In this document: positions 43,983 through 53,085 of the stretch, in pieces
Numbering within the stretch: position 1 is the first letter of the stretch
Layout of the letters: each line of letters starts with the position of its first letter
Origin: Paenibacillus planticolens
GTDB taxonomy: Bacteria > Bacillota > Bacilli > Paenibacillales > NBRC-103111
Length of the DNA: 64,000 bases
NCBI RefSeq assembly: GCF_013141725.1
Contig: NZ_WHNZ01000064.1
Location: forward strand, 124,001-188,000
Direction of reading: 5' to 3'
The notes under the pieces: model-generated
Databases searched by the model: none
Seen by the model: the letters and a program-made list of their open reading frames with translations, nothing else
Told to the model about the DNA's origin: nothing
Program-made: the position numbers and the translations under genes

Positions 43983-44456
43983 ATGCCTACATCCGAACCA
44001 ACCACAGTCAAACTCTCACAATGGGATGCGCTCATCCTTGAATCTCTTAAGTCGCAAGGCTGGCCTGCAGAAGAACTGCTTCACCGTGTCCAAACTGGCA
44101 AGCTGCCCGTAGATGATAGCAAGTTCCAGTTCGACTATGCTCGTTTAACCGAGCTCTCGGCAAGTGATCCCGTTCTGTTCGAACAAGCGGTACGTCACGG
44201 CTATCAGATTAAATATAATACCCTTCGGGGCATCGCCAGCTGGATTCTCCTCGCCCTCGGACAAGAAACCGAGCTGCATCTGGAGCAAGGGAAAGAATCC
44301 GTCATTGCAAACCTTAATGCGGAGGAGTATAACCGCCTGACTGCGGTTCTTTCTTATGGGTGGGTCGTGCGTGGGGAGCCTGCCGCTTCTCCTGAAGCGA
44401 GATCGACATATGTCATTGGGACGCTGTATTCAGAGCTTCAAAATAATAGAGACTAA
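43983..44456 (+). CDS. Protein of unknown function downstream of the permuted binding protein
   Basis: 157 residues, no signal peptide or membrane segment, acidic and mostly helical by eye. ATG at 43983 has AGGAG about 8 bases upstream, supporting real translation. I recognise no family. Visible parts are an N-terminal helix-rich stretch (QWDALILESLKSQGWPAEEL), a middle segment with WILLALGQETELHLEQG and a C-terminal YNRLTAVLSYGWVVRGE. It lies 90 bp after the binding-protein gene beyond a terminator-like hairpin and is followed by its own terminator. A cytoplasmic accessory role for the transporter or its substrate is possible but unproven. Confidence 0.65.
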   Translation: MPTSEPTTVKLSQWDALILESLKSQGWPAEELLHRVQTGKLPVDDSKFQFDYARLTELSASDPVLFEQAVRHGYQIKYNTLRGIASWILLALGQETELHLEQGKESVIANLNAEEYNRLTAVLSYGWVVRGEPAASPEARSTYVIGTLYSELQNNRD

Positions 44457-44482
44457 CTTCATTTTTCCAAAAATATAATAAG

Positions 44483-44526
44483 AGGCTGTCTCAAAAGGTC
44501 AGGAAAAGCCTGAGGGACAGCCTTTT
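44483..44526 (+). terminator. Terminator closing the permuted-SBP operon
   Basis: AGGCTGTC..TCA pairs with TGA..GACAGCCT and is followed by TTTT, 27 bp after the stop at 44456. Confidence 0.8.
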
Positions 44527-44555
44527 GGATTTTGGATGTATCATATTGCGCGAGC

Positions 44556-44733
44556 GGGAACTATGATCCTCTATTTTTCAAAAAAACGACCCTTCTGTAA
44601 GTTAGAGAGAACTATGATCCCCTATTTTACGCATTCTGCCAAAACGGGATGTTTTCATGGGCAATAAGACCCTGTAGTTCCGTTTGCAGCCAACAAATAG
44701 TCCATTTTGCTCAGATAGCGCCCTGTAGTTCCC
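44556..44733. repeat. Intergenic repeat family A, copy 2
   Basis: Forward units at 44556-44578 and 44607-44628 (GGAACTATGATCC..TATTTT) and reverse units at 44662-44681 and 44713-44733 (ATAG/ATAAG..CCCTGTAGTTCC). Unit order, spacing (about 50 and 52 bp) and overall length match copy 1 at 12262-12441, while the sequence between units differs. Confidence 0.8.
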
Positions 44734-45252
44734 ACAACTTTGCCGGCCAAAGCATCTTCTCCATAAAAGCGTGATGCACCGGGGTCTCCTGCAGACGCAA
44801 TAGTGGTGCTCTCCACTACCTCGCTCACCCGCCCGTCCCGAAAATGTACAATTTCAAAATTTCAAGAAAAGCACCCGTTTGCTCATAACAGCTCTTCACC
44901 TTACCACATGACAATTATGGAAGCTTGAATAACGAACTAGCTAATCGTAGCGAATTATATCAAAAAATGTCGAATATTATTCAGTTCAAAAATTTGTATG
45001 AAAAATGGAATTATATAAATAATTGAATTTTCTCTACATTTAAAAAAGGCTAATTTCACAACAAAAAACGAAATAAAACCCCATGAATACGCATATTAAT
45101 TGGGTTTAAAGGTAACTCATATGTTAAGTCGATTTTAGGAAAAAGGAACTAAAATTAAAAGTTCAGAATCTTAAAACGAATTTCTTGCTAAAACATCCAG
45201 CTAATGTTAATGTCGAATTATATCGAATAAAATACAGAAAAAGAGGTGTTCT
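44734..45252. other. AT-rich non-coding region upstream of the chemoreceptor
   Basis: No supported gene is seen. The part after ~44930 is strongly AT-rich and carries the 11-mer CGAATTATATC twice (44951-44961 and 45214-45224), plus a related GTCGAATATTATTC. The last copy is about 30 bp before the chemoreceptor ATG and may be part of its control region. No convincing SigD promoter was found. Confidence 0.5.
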
Positions 45253-46941
45253 ATGAAGTTGTCCATTGCCAAAAAAATAATAACTGGTTTCTTAATTATT
45301 GCACTTCTTCTTGGACTTGTCAGTTTGCTATCTCACTTTTATTTACAAAAGATAGACGATTCCTATACAGATTTGGTTGATAGGCGCGAGAAGATTTTGT
45401 CCAATTCAAAGGATATGAGAGCTTCCACACTCCAGCAAATGAGCAGCTTGCGTGACAATTTATTAACTCCAAACAGAGATGCATCTGACCGTTTCATGCT
45501 CGCAAATGCAAGTTTAACGGACCTCATAACTACCACTAGCACGATGGTAAGGCGAGATGTGGACAAAAACGACCTAAGCAAATTGAATGAGCTCAATCAA
45601 CAATTTATAAAGAGTGCCGACCAAGTGAATTCCCTGTTAGTCACGAACAAGGAAGCTGCAATGAAACTAGCCTCCTCGGAAGTTATTCCGATTGGTCGCG
45701 AAATGGAAAACTTGGCGAATAAAATAGCCGATGGTCAGCAGAGATTAGTCGATGAAGTAAGCGCGAATAATACAGTAATGGTTGACTCCATTATAAGAAT
45801 TGTTCTTATCATTAGTGTGATTGCCTTCATATCAGCAATACTCATAGGGGTCTTTATTTCAAGAGTAATCTCGAAACCGATCGTTCTTATTGCGAAAGCG
45901 GCAAAACAAGTAGCGGCAGGCGACTTAACGCAAGCAAAGGTGGAAGTGAAGAATCGGGACGAGGTTGGTGAATTGGCTGATTCCTTTGAGCAAATGGTCA
46001 ATAACCTGCGCGGTGTCATCTATCAAGTAACGTCTGGTGCTGAACATGTAACCGCTTCTTCAGAGGAAATGACCGCCAGCGTCCAGCATAGCAATACAGC
46101 AACGGAAGTCATCGTTACTGCCATGCAGAAAGTTGCCGCCGGAGCCGATCAGCAGGTTCAAAGTGTTATGGAAAGCGTGAAAGCCGTAGATGAAATGTCA
46201 GCAGGCGCTGAGCAAATAGCGATAAACGCCCAAAGTGTCTCCTCCTCCGCTACAGAAGCTGCCGGAAAGTCCATAGAAGGAAATCAGGCCATCCAAAAGG
46301 TAGTTGCTCAAATGAATTTCATACATAAAACCATCGAGGATTTGTCGGGAATCATCAAAAGCTTGGGAGTGCGTTCTCAAGATATTGGAGAAATCGTAAG
46401 TATAATTACCGGCATCGCAAAACAAACGAATCTTCTGGCATTAAATGCATCCATTGAAGCTGCACGCGCTGGCGAACAAGGGAAAGGGTTTGCGGTAGTG
46501 GCAGGCGAAATTCGCAAGCTAGCCGAACAATCTTCCCATTCCTCTCAACAGATTACCGATTTGATATCTACCATTCAACAAGAGACATATAGCGCAACAC
46601 AATCGATGGAAGTTGGAATAAAAGAGGTGAACGAAGGCATTCTTGTTGTGAATATAGCCGGCACGTCATTCGAGCATATTGAACACGCTGTCCTTAAAGT
46701 AGTCACCCAGATTGAAGATGTTGCTGCGGCTGCAGAGCAAATGTCTGCTTCTACCGTACAGGTGGGCAGTTCCATGCAGCATATTTCGAAAATAGTCGAG
46801 GAATCCGCATCGGGGATCCAACATGTGTCTGCTTCTACGGAAGAACAGTTGGCAGCCATGGAGGAAGTATTCTCCTCTGCTACCTCCTTGTCCATATTGG
46901 CGGAACAATTGCACAATCAAATGGCTAAATTTAAAGTGTAA
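45253..46941 (+). CDS. Methyl-accepting chemotaxis protein
   Basis: 562 residues with the standard plan: membrane segment 1 (about 8-28), a periplasmic-side four-helix-bundle-like sensor (about 30-175), membrane segment 2 (about 178-203), HAMP (about 204-257) and a long signalling coiled coil. The conserved hairpin tip includes LALNASIEAARAGEQGKGF and VVAGEIRKLAEQS. It senses an extracellular ligand and controls CheA. GAGGTG precedes the ATG. No chemotaxis or ligand-specific gene adjoins, so the signal is unknown; its neighbour is the oligopeptide-type transporter operon. Confidence 0.95.
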   Translation: MKLSIAKKIITGFLIIALLLGLVSLLSHFYLQKIDDSYTDLVDRREKILSNSKDMRASTLQQMSSLRDNLLTPNRDASDRFMLANASLTDLITTTSTMVRRDVDKNDLSKLNELNQQFIKSADQVNSLLVTNKEAAMKLASSEVIPIGREMENLANKIADGQQRLVDEVSANNTVMVDSIIRIVLIISVIAFISAILIGVFISRVISKPIVLIAKAAKQVAAGDLTQAKVEVKNRDEVGELADSFEQMVNNLRGVIYQVTSGAEHVTASSEEMTASVQHSNTATEVIVTAMQKVAAGADQQVQSVMESVKAVDEMSAGAEQIAINAQSVSSSATEAAGKSIEGNQAIQKVVAQMNFIHKTIEDLSGIIKSLGVRSQDIGEIVSIITGIAKQTNLLALNASIEAARAGEQGKGFAVVAGEIRKLAEQSSHSSQQITDLISTIQQETYSATQSMEVGIKEVNEGILVVNIAGTSFEHIEHAVLKVVTQIEDVAAAAEQMSASTVQVGSSMQHISKIVEESASGIQHVSASTEEQLAAMEEVFSSATSLSILAEQLHNQMAKFKV

Positions 46942-47033
46942 TGGTGCACGACAAAATGAAGGGGCTTGTGCACGTATATGGCCAAAAAATGGCTTATGCA
47001 ACCTCCCCCCTTTATTTTGTTGACAGCTTTAAC

Positions 47034-48011
47034 CTAAAACGTATAAGCCTCCTCGCTTCGATCCGTTGCGATCGGGGGATCAATCGACAATGCCGTGACT
47101 TCTTTACGCCATTCATTCGTGAAATTCAGATCCACCGCAGCAAGAGAGGGCTCTAACTGCTCCACGCTGCGCGCACCGATGATCGGCGCCGTGATGGCCG
47201 GGTTGCTAAGCACCCAAGCAACGGCTAATGTAGCCGGATGGATGTCTTTCTCGCGGGAATAAGCTGCGAATCTTTCTGCAATGTCGTAATAGGCCTCGTC
47301 ACCATAACGCTTCGTATAGTTGCTCTGATCCACCAGCCTGCCTGTTGCGGGCTTTTTGCCTATTCCGTACTTCCCTGTCAACAGACCCCCGCCAAGCGGA
47401 CTATAACTGATGACCCCGAGTTTCTCGGATTCAGCCAGCGGCAAAATCTCGACTTCCGCTTGTCGTTTGACAAGATTGTACATCGGCTGGATCAGCTCGA
47501 AGCCGGCCAGGCCTTCTTTGGCGGAAATGCCGAGCGCCTTCGCGATCTGCCAAGCAGCCCAATTGCTGACGGCGGGATACAAGATTTTCCCTTGCCGCCG
47601 CAAGTCGTCCAAGGCGCGCACGGTTTCCTCGATGGAGGTAAGCGAATCAAAACGATGAATAAAATAAAATTCAATCCTGTCTGTGCGAAGCCGTTTAAGG
47701 CTTTGTTCCACCGAGAGGAACAAGTGTCTGCGCGAGGCTCCGCGTGCATTCAGATCGGAGCCGAACGGGAAGCCGGCCTTGGACGTAAGAACCAGCTCGT
47801 CACGTCTGCCCTCCATCAGCTCTCCCAGTATTTCTTCAGCCGCTCCGCTGCTGTAAACGTCAGCGGTATCGAAGAAATTAATGCCTTTGTCCAAACAGCG
47901 ATGGAACAATTGCTTGGATGTTTCCTTGTCGGCGTTGCCGCCAAAGGACATCGTTCCGAAGCAGAGTTCCGAAACTTGAATGCCCGTTTTTCCAACTGTC
48001 TTGTACTTCAT
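47034..48011 (-). CDS. Aldo/keto reductase
   Basis: 325 residues of the AKR barrel. The tetrad is visible: Asp in FFDTADVYSSG with its Tyr, Lys in VLTSKAGF and His in YFIHRFD. SYSPLGGGLLTGKYG is the usual cofactor-proximal loop. It reduces carbonyls with NADPH. The start has GGAGG upstream and lies 29 bp after the upstream monooxygenase stop, so it is probably the last gene of the organosulfur operon. A role on an aldehyde or ketone released by desulfurisation is an inference. Confidence 0.9.
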   Translation of the reverse strand: MKYKTVGKTGIQVSELCFGTMSFGGNADKETSKQLFHRCLDKGINFFDTADVYSSGAAEEILGELMEGRRDELVLTSKAGFPFGSDLNARGASRRHLFLSVEQSLKRLRTDRIEFYFIHRFDSLTSIEETVRALDDLRRQGKILYPAVSNWAAWQIAKALGISAKEGLAGFELIQPMYNLVKRQAEVEILPLAESEKLGVISYSPLGGGLLTGKYGIGKKPATGRLVDQSNYTKRYGDEAYYDIAERFAAYSREKDIHPATLAVAWVLSNPAITAPIIGARSVEQLEPSLAAVDLNFTNEWRKEVTALSIDPPIATDRSEEAYTF

Positions 48012-48040
48012 ATGACCTGCTTGCCCTCCTTAAGTCCCAT

Positions 48041-49414
48041 CTAGTGTGTTCTCCTGTACTGCGCTGCGGGATGGTTGGCCGGGAGCAGGCGTTTGCCCGA
48101 TCCGAACAGCTTCTCCCTCAGCGTCCCCGGCTCGTAGTCCTGTTGATATACGCCACGGCGCTGCAGCTCCGGTACGACTTGATCAACAAATTCACGCAAA
48201 CTACCTGGTGTAATCAGATGCGCAAGATTAAACCCATCCAGACCGGTCTCCTCTACCTGCTCCTGCATGTAGTCGGCGATTTGATCGGGCGTTCCCACAA
48301 GCAAGTGGCCTTGCCCTTTATTCAACGTCCCGATACGTTCCATCACTTCCTTGACCGTAAGGCGGTTCGGGACATGTTTGGTAAACTGAGCCGCCCGGCT
48401 CTGACCATGATCAGTTGCCCGATATTCCAGATAAGAGTCAGGATCGAAGGCGGACAGATCATAGCCGCTAGAGCCGCCGAATTGCGCAAGTGCCGCCTCC
48501 CGGCTCCACAAGCCGGCGTATTCCCACAGCTTCGCTTCCGCCTCCTCCTGCGTTGCTCCGACGATGACGTTCAAGCCGGTAAACATTTTGATGCTCTGCG
48601 GATCCCTGCCTAATTGCTCCGCTTTGTTCCGGATGTCTTCAATGTTGGCTTTAAGCGATCCCTTCGAGTTGCCGCCTACGAAAACACATTCCGCATGCTT
48701 AGCGGCAAACGCCCTTCCTTTCTCCGAGCTCCCCGCCTGGTACAGGACAGGCGTACGCTGCAAGGAAGGCTCGCTTAGATGCGGTCCAGGAACACGGAAA
48801 AACCGGCCTTCGTGATCGATGCGGTGAACTTTCGCGGGCTCAGCGTATACGCCCCGAACGGTGTCACGCACGACGGCGTCATCCTCCCAGCTGCCTTCCC
48901 AAAGCTTATAGGCAACTTCCAAAAATTCATCCGCAACGTCGTACCGATCGTCGTGCCTGATCATTGCATCCAATCCGTGATTCAAAGCCGCATTGGGCAA
49001 ATAGGAGGTGACGATATTCCAAGCGATTCGCCCGCGAGTCAGATGATCGAGTGTAGTGAACCGTCTGGCATGCGCATAAGGATGCTCATAAGTGGTCGTC
49101 ACCGTAACGGCAAAACTCAGATTCTCCGTAACGCTCGCCATCGCAGGAACGATGAGCGCAGGATCGTTTAGCGGCACTTGAACGGCATCTCGAATAGCCG
49201 GGTCAGCGCTCATTTTATAAACATCATAAATACCGACGACATCCGCAAGAAACAGCGCATCGAACTTTCCGCGCTCAAGCAGTCTGGCCATCTCCGCCCA
49301 GTAATCCAAGTCCGTATAGCGGTGTCTTTGGCTATCCGGATGTTTCCATAAACCGTGTGAATTGTGCATCGCACTGTTCATATCAAATGCGTTCATTATG
49401 ATTCGCTTTCCCAT
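48041..49414 (-). CDS. FMNH2-dependent monooxygenase, NtaA/SnaA/DszA family (copy 2)
   Basis: About 457 residues from MGKRIIMNAFDMNS, chosen by comparison with its paralogue; the upstream in-frame ATG at 49441 adds nine residues. Luciferase-like TIM-barrel landmarks are LLERGKFDALFLADVVG, HDDRYDVADEFLEVAYKLW and VLYQAGSSEKGRAFAAKHAE. Relatives oxidise sulfones, nitrilotriacetate or pristinamycin using reduced FMN from a separate reductase. It lies 32 bp downstream of the DszB-DszC-like fusion and resembles the copy on its other side. The real substrate is unknown; an organosulfur compound is likely from context. Confidence 0.88.
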   Translation of the reverse strand: MGKRIIMNAFDMNSAMHNSHGLWKHPDSQRHRYTDLDYWAEMARLLERGKFDALFLADVVGIYDVYKMSADPAIRDAVQVPLNDPALIVPAMASVTENLSFAVTVTTTYEHPYAHARRFTTLDHLTRGRIAWNIVTSYLPNAALNHGLDAMIRHDDRYDVADEFLEVAYKLWEGSWEDDAVVRDTVRGVYAEPAKVHRIDHEGRFFRVPGPHLSEPSLQRTPVLYQAGSSEKGRAFAAKHAECVFVGGNSKGSLKANIEDIRNKAEQLGRDPQSIKMFTGLNVIVGATQEEAEAKLWEYAGLWSREAALAQFGGSSGYDLSAFDPDSYLEYRATDHGQSRAAQFTKHVPNRLTVKEVMERIGTLNKGQGHLLVGTPDQIADYMQEQVEETGLDGFNLAHLITPGSLREFVDQVVPELQRRGVYQQDYEPGTLREKLFGSGKRLLPANHPAAQYRRTH

Positions 49415-49446
49415 AGCTCCGTGTTTCCCTCCTTCCCTCATTCCTA

Positions 49447-51675
49447 TTAAACTTTATATTCATGATAAATTCCATTTAGAAACCACTTGCCGACGTGATG
49501 CAGCTTTAACCGAGCCGGATCGTGCAGCGTATGAATACGAACATTGCGCCAATGGCGGTCGTAATTATGTTTGCGATCCATCGATGAAGTACCTGCAACC
49601 TCGAAGAGAGCGTTAGTAATTTCAATCGCCGTTTCCGTAACGAGCCATTTGGCTGAATCAACCGTCAATGCAGCCCGGCCGGCGGTTTCCACGTTCAAGT
49701 CCTTGCGCGCGTGGTCGATCGCGTCGGCAGCCCGGTCCAGCAAGGCCTCCGCCGCTTGCAGACGAATGCCTAGCTCGCCGAACCGGCGAATCAGATCGGG
49801 CTCCTCGCTCGCCCGCTCTGCGCCGCTGCCGAAAGCCGGACGCGCATGCTCGCGAACGAAGGACGCTGCATCCTCCAGGGCCGCCCGCGCAATACCAATG
49901 TCAATGGCAGCATGCATGATTTGCCCAAATGCTGAGAAGTATTGGGGGCCCTCAAATATTTGGAAGTGGGGCAGCAAATAGTTCTCCGGCACTTTCACGT
50001 TTCTGAGCACGACGCTGCCGCTCGCCGTCGTCCGCTGGCCAATACCTGACCAATCGTCGAGCACCGTTACCCCGGGTGCGTGCCTCGGTACGAGAGCGGT
50101 CATTCTTTGTTCGTCTTCGTTCAGCGTGGTAACAGGGATCCAATGTGCATAGAGCGCCCCCGTCGAATAATATTTGTTGCCATTTACGACGAAGCCATCC
50201 TCGCCCTCCAATTTACGAACAGTTGTGGTAAGCTTTCTTGCTCCCTTGCTGCTGCTGCGTTCCGCTAGCCCGTTGCCAAACTGCGCGCCATTCAATACTT
50301 CCCGGAAGAAAAAACTTTTCTGCTCCTCACTGCCAATCAACTCAATTGTTTTCACAAAAAAATGATGATTTTGCGGAATTTGACCGATGGATCCGTCTGC
50401 GTGCGAAATGATCTTAAAGATGTCCACGAGCGTTCGGGTGGATACGTCCGGACCTCCGTACGCCTTCGGCACGACGAGTCCAAGCAAGCCTAATTCGGCC
50501 AAACGCCGCATCTCACGTAAAGGCAGCTTTCTTCCGCGGTCCCGGTCAGAGGCTCCAGGGCGTATTTCCTCCGCAAACAATCGCGCTGCCGCCAGCGCTT
50601 CCTCATCGCCTTGGAGCAAGTGCGCCCGTGGCCGCTCATTGAAAAAAGAAAGCGGCAGGTCGCGCTCAGCGAATTGCGAGAGCGGCTCCCTCTGAGGACG
50701 CTCCACTTCTCCTGTATCAACAAGGATTTGTGCGTTTTGAATGGTCGTCAGATCCAGCGATTCTTCTAAAGGAACATCGCCTTGCAGACATCCGTATGCT
50801 TGCATCTCCTTCTTGAGGTTGACGAGCCTGTTCCATTTATCGTCCGTTACGCCAACTCCGAATTGCAGGTAGAGGTGCTCGGAGAAAATGGAAGGGATGG
50901 CATTCTCGGGTACGCCAAGCTGTTTGGCTGCGATCCGGTGCGCTTCGGTTCGGTTGTCGATTGCCCACTCAGAAGCCAGGGATACATGGGCGAGCAAGCG
51001 CTCGACTTCAACCTGATGCTCTCGAATCCACCCTGCCGAGACAGTCAGCACAGACAGTTCGGGATAACGAACGCTGAAGCATTCCAGTTCACGGATCCCC
51101 AGAAGTCGACGAGACTCTGCGGAGAGCGCCCAGTCGGCATATACGGCATCCACTTCTTTGTTCAGCAGAGCGCGGAGCTCCCTCCTCCCGGCATGGAATC
51201 CGTCCGCAGCATGTTCGCCTTGAAGTTCCACCCATTTCGGCGTTCCCGACTCCAATCCCGCTTTTTGCAGTGCAACATCTACAATCCTTGTCGCATCGCG
51301 TTTTCGAATGCTGTCATCGGGGTTGATCCTCGCAGCAATCCCAAGTTTGGCCCCCTTTAAATCGGCAGCTGTTCGTAACGGTGAATCCGCATGTACAAGA
51401 ATGGAACCGCGCCGATCCTGCTGCTGAAGTCCGATTATGCGAATCTCCTCTCCCAAGGCTAACCGCTGAAGAACGACCGCTGCCCGCTCCATTCGAAGAT
51501 CGAATTCAGCGGCTGCCCCTGCCTTAAGCCGAAGTCTGCCGGAGCCTGAATCCCGTAAGACCGGGATGCCTCTTCGCCGCAAATCGAATGGCAGCTCCTC
51601 CAGCTCATAAGCGAGATCGATGGCATTCGGCACCTCAGGCGCCGCCTGCGGTAGAGCATCTATTTTTATTGACAT
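49447..51675 (-). CDS. DszB-like / DszC-like fusion protein
   Basis: 742 residues in one open frame with GGAGG before the ATG. Residues ~1-310 resemble DszB/SsuA-type proteins without a signal peptide (IRIIGLQQQDRRGSILVHAD, TAADLKGAKLGIAA, KEVDAVYADWALSAES, VLTVSAGWIREH). Residues ~355-742 resemble DszC/SfnB flavin monooxygenases of acyl-CoA dehydrogenase fold (LGLLGLVVPKAYGG, FVVNGNKYYSTGALYAHW, VLDDWSGIGQRTTASGS, HWRNVRIHTLHDP). DszC oxidises sulfide to sulfone; DszB cleaves a sulfinate to sulfite. The DszB-like part lacks the cysteine expected in its N-terminal VPNA motif. Two DszA-like genes flank it, so the cluster resembles dszABC with B and C joined. Confidence 0.87.
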   Translation of the reverse strand: MSIKIDALPQAAPEVPNAIDLAYELEELPFDLRRRGIPVLRDSGSGRLRLKAGAAAEFDLRMERAAVVLQRLALGEEIRIIGLQQQDRRGSILVHADSPLRTAADLKGAKLGIAARINPDDSIRKRDATRIVDVALQKAGLESGTPKWVELQGEHAADGFHAGRRELRALLNKEVDAVYADWALSAESRRLLGIRELECFSVRYPELSVLTVSAGWIREHQVEVERLLAHVSLASEWAIDNRTEAHRIAAKQLGVPENAIPSIFSEHLYLQFGVGVTDDKWNRLVNLKKEMQAYGCLQGDVPLEESLDLTTIQNAQILVDTGEVERPQREPLSQFAERDLPLSFFNERPRAHLLQGDEEALAAARLFAEEIRPGASDRDRGRKLPLREMRRLAELGLLGLVVPKAYGGPDVSTRTLVDIFKIISHADGSIGQIPQNHHFFVKTIELIGSEEQKSFFFREVLNGAQFGNGLAERSSSKGARKLTTTVRKLEGEDGFVVNGNKYYSTGALYAHWIPVTTLNEDEQRMTALVPRHAPGVTVLDDWSGIGQRTTASGSVVLRNVKVPENYLLPHFQIFEGPQYFSAFGQIMHAAIDIGIARAALEDAASFVREHARPAFGSGAERASEEPDLIRRFGELGIRLQAAEALLDRAADAIDHARKDLNVETAGRAALTVDSAKWLVTETAIEITNALFEVAGTSSMDRKHNYDRHWRNVRIHTLHDPARLKLHHVGKWFLNGIYHEYKV

Positions 51676-51688
51676 ACTTATCCTCCTA

Positions 51689-53068
51689 TCAGGTCAAAGT
51701 AGGCTGCTTACGGTATGCGGCGCCTGGATGATCTTCGGGCAGTCTGCTTACGCCAACCCCAAACAAACGTTCGCGAAGCGTCGATTCCTCATACTCTTCC
51801 CGAAACAATCCTCTGCGCTGCAGTTCAGGTACGACGAGCTCCACAAAATCGCGCAGCGTATCCGGCGAGACGATCTGCGTTACGTTAAACCCGTCGATCC
51901 CCGCCTCCTCTACCCAAAATTGCATGTTGTCGGCTACCTCTTCCGGCGTCCCGACGACGAACAACCCCCGTCCGCCAAGCGTACCTAACGTTTCCATGAC
52001 TTCCCGGACCGTCTTCGGACGCGGGCTGTCTTTCGTAAATTGTGCCGCTGCCGTCTGCCCATGGTCCGTTTCTGTGTAGGCTAGAACGTCTTCCGGGTCG
52101 TATGCGGACAAATCATAGCCGCTTCCTCCACCGTAATGAGCCAGTACGCCTTCCAAACTATACAGCTTTTGAAAGCTCTCAAACTTGCTCCACGCTTCTT
52201 CTTTCGTTCGTCCTACAATGGCCAGCAAACCGGTCATCAGTTTGATATGTTGAGGATCACGGCCAAAGGCGGCTGCTTGTGCGCGAATATCCGCTGCATA
52301 TCGCTTCAGCGTCTGAACGTTCCCGCCGCCTAAGAAGACGGCTTCCGCATGCTTCGCTGCAAACGCGCGCCCGCGCGCTGAACTGCCGGCCTGATAAATG
52401 ACCGGCGTCCGCTGGATGGAAGGCTCGCTTAAGTGAGGTCCGGGAACTTTGAAATATTTCCCCTCATGATGAATGAGATGCACTTTGTCCGGGTCCGTAT
52501 ATACGCCATTGTCGACATCGCGAATGACCGCATCGTCTTCCCAACTGCTTTCCCAAAGCTTATAGGAAACGTCCAAATATTCTTCGGCTATTTCATAGCG
52601 GTCGTCATGCTTGATCATGTGATCCAAGCCGAAGTTACGGGCGGCACTCGGCAAGTACGAGGTCACGACGTTCCAAGCGATTCTGCCCTTCGTTAAGTGA
52701 TCGAGCGTCGACATCCGCCTCGCATGGCCGAAGGGCTTCTCATAAGTCGTGGAAAAGGTGACAGCGAAGGCTAGATGCTTCGTGACGAGCGCCATCGGCG
52801 GCACGACGAGAAACGGGTCGTTGCAAGGAATTTGCACCGCTTCACGAATCGCCGTCTCCGGCCCTTGTTTGTATACATCGTACACGCCGACAACGTCTGC
52901 CAAAAATAAGGCATCAAACTTCCCTCGTTCCAGCAACTGCGCCAGCTCCGTCCAATAACGGATATCTGTGTAACGATGCCGGTTGTTGTCCGGGTGCCGC
53001 CATAAGCCGTGCGCAATATGCCCAACGCAGTTCATTTCGAAAGCATTGAGGTGAATTTTTTTTGGCAT
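51689..53068 (-). CDS. FMNH2-dependent monooxygenase, NtaA/SnaA/DszA family (copy 1)
   Basis: 459 residues starting MPKKIHLNAFEMNC after GGAGGAG. It shares with the paralogue at 48041-49414 the blocks LLERGKFDALFLADVVGVYD, HDDRYEIAEEYLDVSYKLW and QAGSSARGRAFAAKHAEAVF. It should need reduced FMN from a reductase not encoded nearby. It sits between the MetI-like permease and the DszB-DszC-like fusion with 13-18 bp gaps, in a tight operon. A two-step oxidation shared with the fusion enzyme is plausible. Confidence 0.88.
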   Translation of the reverse strand: MPKKIHLNAFEMNCVGHIAHGLWRHPDNNRHRYTDIRYWTELAQLLERGKFDALFLADVVGVYDVYKQGPETAIREAVQIPCNDPFLVVPPMALVTKHLAFAVTFSTTYEKPFGHARRMSTLDHLTKGRIAWNVVTSYLPSAARNFGLDHMIKHDDRYEIAEEYLDVSYKLWESSWEDDAVIRDVDNGVYTDPDKVHLIHHEGKYFKVPGPHLSEPSIQRTPVIYQAGSSARGRAFAAKHAEAVFLGGGNVQTLKRYAADIRAQAAAFGRDPQHIKLMTGLLAIVGRTKEEAWSKFESFQKLYSLEGVLAHYGGGSGYDLSAYDPEDVLAYTETDHGQTAAAQFTKDSPRPKTVREVMETLGTLGGRGLFVVGTPEEVADNMQFWVEEAGIDGFNVTQIVSPDTLRDFVELVVPELQRRGLFREEYEESTLRERLFGVGVSRLPEDHPGAAYRKQPTLT

Positions 53069-53085
53069 GTGGATCTCCTCCTTCC

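Noticed and set aside
45100..45250. SigD-type promoter for the chemoreceptor
   Set aside because: TAAA and GTCGATTT-like elements occur but with spacings of 17-19 bp rather than about 15, and the -10 match is poor.
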